The notes beneath the pieces were generated by a model. It saw only the letters and a list, made by a program, of their open reading frames with translations. It ran no database searches and was not told the origin of the DNA. From an uncultured Prevotella sp. (GTDB lineage Bacteria > Bacteroidota > Bacteroidia > Bacteroidales > Bacteroidaceae), in assembly GCA_946183415.1 (NCBI GenBank), contig CAMHAM010000004.1, forward strand, positions 1 to 64,000: 64,000 bases of DNA. The letters are read 5' to 3'. The position numbers were made by a program, and so were the translations under genes. Shown here piece after piece: positions 62,624 through 64,000 of this stretch (positions within the stretch are counted from its first letter, which is position 1; every line of letters starts with the position of its first letter).

Positions 62624-63277
62624 CTATCCCTCATAAGAAAAAGGAGAGTTGAAATCCTTCAGCAGTGCATGCTTCGTGTCTTTTTCCGAAAGGATCGCAT
62701 GATCCGTTGGGATTCTCCAGTCGATACCAAGCGATTCATCAAGGATGCTGATGCCTCCATCAGCCTCAGGATGATAGAACTCGTCACACTTGTATTGAAA
62801 GACTGCTGTTTCGGAGAGGACAGCAAAACCATGAGCGAAGCCACGAGGGACGAAAAACTGGAGACCAATCATCGAGGAAGGAGAAACGAGGAAAGAGGAA
62901 TGAGATTTGTTTTCATATTCCCTTGCAATACGCTCACCTTCTTCGTCATGGGCACATAGCAGACATTCCACATGCTGACCGTAAGTAGGGCTACCCTTGC
63001 GAATATCCACTGCAACATCAAGTACGGCTCCTTTCACACAGCGCACCAGCTTGCTCTGAGTATAGGGAGGACGCTGAAAATGCAGCCCTCGCATCACGCC
63101 GTATGAAGATTTACTCTCATTGTCCTGGACAAAGGTTATCGTATGTCCAAGGATTGGGGCAACCTTCTCATCAAACTCCCGCTGAGAGAATGACTCGAAG
63201 AAATACCCACGCGCATCTTCGAATACGCGGGGCTCGATAATTAACACGCCATCTATTGGAGTCTTAATACAGTTCAT
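62624..63277 (-). CDS. rfbC: dTDP-4-dehydrorhamnose 3,5-epimerase with an in-frame insertion
   Basis: 217 residues, longer than the usual 180-190. VLIIEPRVFEDARGYFFESF, SSYGVMRGLHFQRPP with the catalytic His, VDIRKGSPTYGQ, FVPRGFAHGFAVLSE and the YHPEADGGI region are all present. Between VECLLCA and IGLQFFVPRG an extra stretch of about 28 residues (HDEEGERIAREYENKSHSSF then LVSPSSM) replaces the few residues normal there; part of it is coded by a CT/GA-rich repeat (about 62870-62905). It is first in the polysaccharide operon; the upstream region to 63310 shows no convincing TAnnTTTG promoter. Confidence 0.92.
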   Translation of the reverse strand: MNCIKTPIDGVLIIEPRVFEDARGYFFESFSQREFDEKVAPILGHTITFVQDNESKSSYGVMRGLHFQRPPYTQSKLVRCVKGAVLDVAVDIRKGSPTYGQHVECLLCAHDEEGERIAREYENKSHSSFLVSPSSMIGLQFFVPRGFAHGFAVLSETAVFQYKCDEFYHPEADGGISILDESLGIDWRIPTDHAILSEKDTKHALLKDFNSPFSYEG

Positions 63278-63310
63278 ATTTATTCGCTTAAATTATCTTT
63301 TTTACCTAAT

Positions 63311-63653
63311 TTATTCGATAATAATCTTATCAATATAATAGGAGAAATGCACCAAAACAAGTTCCGTAAATCTAGCAAGCATATACTTATCGTCATCATT
63401 TGACTGATCTTTACATGAATCCCAGTAATGAAACCTAATTTGGAGTTCGTTACGACCAAATTCTTGCTTAATCGTAATGCAACCTTTTTCTGCCCATTGA
63501 TCGGTAGTATGTACTAGTACTCTCTCACCTGCATCTGTTTCTACACACTGCCAAGTAACAATACCTTTGCCATTAGCATCAATCTTTTCAGATACTCTAT
63601 CAAGAATCTCTTTTTTTAGCTTTACAGCACTGGGAGTATGGATTATGTAGTTC
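63311..63653 (-). pseudogene. Truncated reading frame adjoining the IS66 end
   Basis: On the minus strand a 113-codon frame is open from 63652 to the TAA at 63313-63311 with no usable ATG near its start (first Met is late, YMLARFTEL). It begins NYIIHTPSAVKLKKEILDRV and includes GCITIKQEFGRNELQIRFHY. It is an ordinary-looking soluble protein sequence without a recognised family. It enters the probable IS terminus, where the frame soon stops, so the 5' part of the gene has been lost or displaced by the insertion. Confidence 0.55.
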
Positions 63654-64000
63654 GTAAGCAGTCATTTTAGACCCGTTGGAGTCCCAACAGGTTTCATCTT
63701 TAGAGTTTATTATAAATTCTCGATTAATTTATGCTAGTGCCATGGCTGGCATTGGCTGCCACTTGTGCTCCAAGAGATTGACCAGTTCATCCTTGGCTGT
63801 CTTATTGATGCGACGGAACACATCACAAAGATATGTAAAGGAATCAAGATGATGGTCCTTACAGTTAGCAAAGTGTGACAATAGCCTTGCTAATCTCTTT
63901 GATGCTTCAGGACTGCCTGTAAAGAAACTATTATTCCTATATTTAGCCAGCCTACGGATCTGCCTCTCGCAACGGTTGTTCGAGAAGTCGAGTGTACCAT
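63654..64000 (-). mobile_element. IS66-family element, right part only
   Basis: The likely end begins GTAAGCAGTCATTTTAGACC at 63654; IS66 termini start GTAAG. The transposase C-terminus lies inside, reading toward this end. The element continues past the window, so the other end and the 8-bp target duplication cannot be seen. About 75 bp of noncoding sequence lie between the terminus and the transposase stop. Confidence 0.6.
63729..63998 (-). CDS. IS66-family transposase, C-terminal fragment
   Basis: 89 codons to the TAA at 63731-63729, open at the window edge. LDFSNNRCERQIRRLAKYRN with NSFFTGSPEASKRLARLLSH matches the C-terminal IS66 transposase region (D-N-N-x-x-E-R-x-I-R followed by G-S motif). 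The end ELVNLLEHKWQPMPAMALA is the usual LLPW-like tail in modified form. The Glu of N-R-C-E-R is the probable last residue of the DDE triad. Confidence 0.8.
   Translation of the reverse strand, partial: GTLDFSNNRCERQIRRLAKYRNNSFFTGSPEASKRLARLLSHFANCKDHHLDSFTYLCDVFRRINKTAKDELVNLLEHKWQPMPAMALA

Noticed and set aside
62579..62959. Plus-strand open frames opposite rfbC
   Set aside because: They run antisense to a clear RfbC gene and lack motifs.
1..64000. tRNA, rRNA and other standard RNA genes
   Set aside because: No cloverleaf or conserved rRNA segment was seen in any intergenic interval; only the preQ1-I-like leader and the unexplained hairpin region suggest RNA structures.

Overview
The window looks like chromosomal DNA of a member of the Bacteroidales, most likely of the Prevotella/Xylanibacter/Segatella group. 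Several promoters fit the Bacteroidetes pattern (TTG, 19-20 bp, TAnnTTTG), Shine-Dalgarno sequences are largely absent, and the gene families are typical of the phylum: a secreted GH115 glucuronidase and GH29 fucosidase, a LptD-like protein of Bacteroidetes type, a long NusB, a DUF5606 protein, and a CDP-transferase/PEP-mutase fusion. The genus is inference.

1-4.4 kb: three minus-strand secreted glycoside hydrolases (GH2 start, GH115, GH29), a hemicellulose-degradation cluster. 4.4-16.6 kb: minus-strand housekeeping genes: a Kef-type antiporter, a LptD-like outer-membrane protein, an HD-domain protein, a carboxyltransferase with an atypical biotinyl domain, queF plus a YhhQ transporter behind a preQ1-I-like riboswitch, a Ca2+/Na+ antiporter, Hsp15, Pth and L25. 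A noncoding stretch at 12.24-12.74 kb is rich in hairpins. 16.9-20.3 kb: plus-strand nusB-yajC-ybbR-coaE-DUF5606, closed by a bidirectional terminator shared with a convergent helicase. 22.6-25.3 kb: an AAA/DUF4143 ATPase, the remnant of a second one, and a toxin-antitoxin-like pair.

25.5-63.3 kb: one very long minus-strand exopolysaccharide/capsule locus. It holds the four dTDP-rhamnose genes, a dTDP-3-acetamido-3,6-dideoxyhexose set (two ketoisomerases, transaminase, N-acetyltransferase), Wzx and Wzy, four GT2 and one GT4 glycosyltransferases, several O-acyltransferases, two LicD proteins, one CDP-glycerol-transferase-like protein, a radical SAM protein, an initiating phosphoglycosyltransferase and a beta-barrel/PAP2 fusion. 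Its most striking part is a six-gene phosphonate cassette present twice: PEP mutase fusion, phosphonopyruvate decarboxylase, metallophosphoesterase, SDR, LicC/PntC-like nucleotidyltransferase and an unassigned Rossmann oxidoreductase. The copies lie about 20 kb apart in the same orientation and share a 967-bp block with no mismatch seen. The predicted route is PEP to phosphonopyruvate to phosphonoacetaldehyde, then conversion by the cassette enzymes, probable CMP activation and transfer to the polysaccharide. No phosphonate transaminase is visible, so the final group may not be aminoethylphosphonate. One acyltransferase in the locus is switched off by a frame change at a G8 tract.

63.3-64 kb: a truncated reading frame abutting the C-terminal end of an IS66-type transposase, just upstream of the polysaccharide operon.

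Several families of short low-complexity or palindromic intergenic words recur through the window and also appear in frame inside, or at the ends of, genes (helicase, barrel/PAP2 protein, rfbC, pth, nusB).
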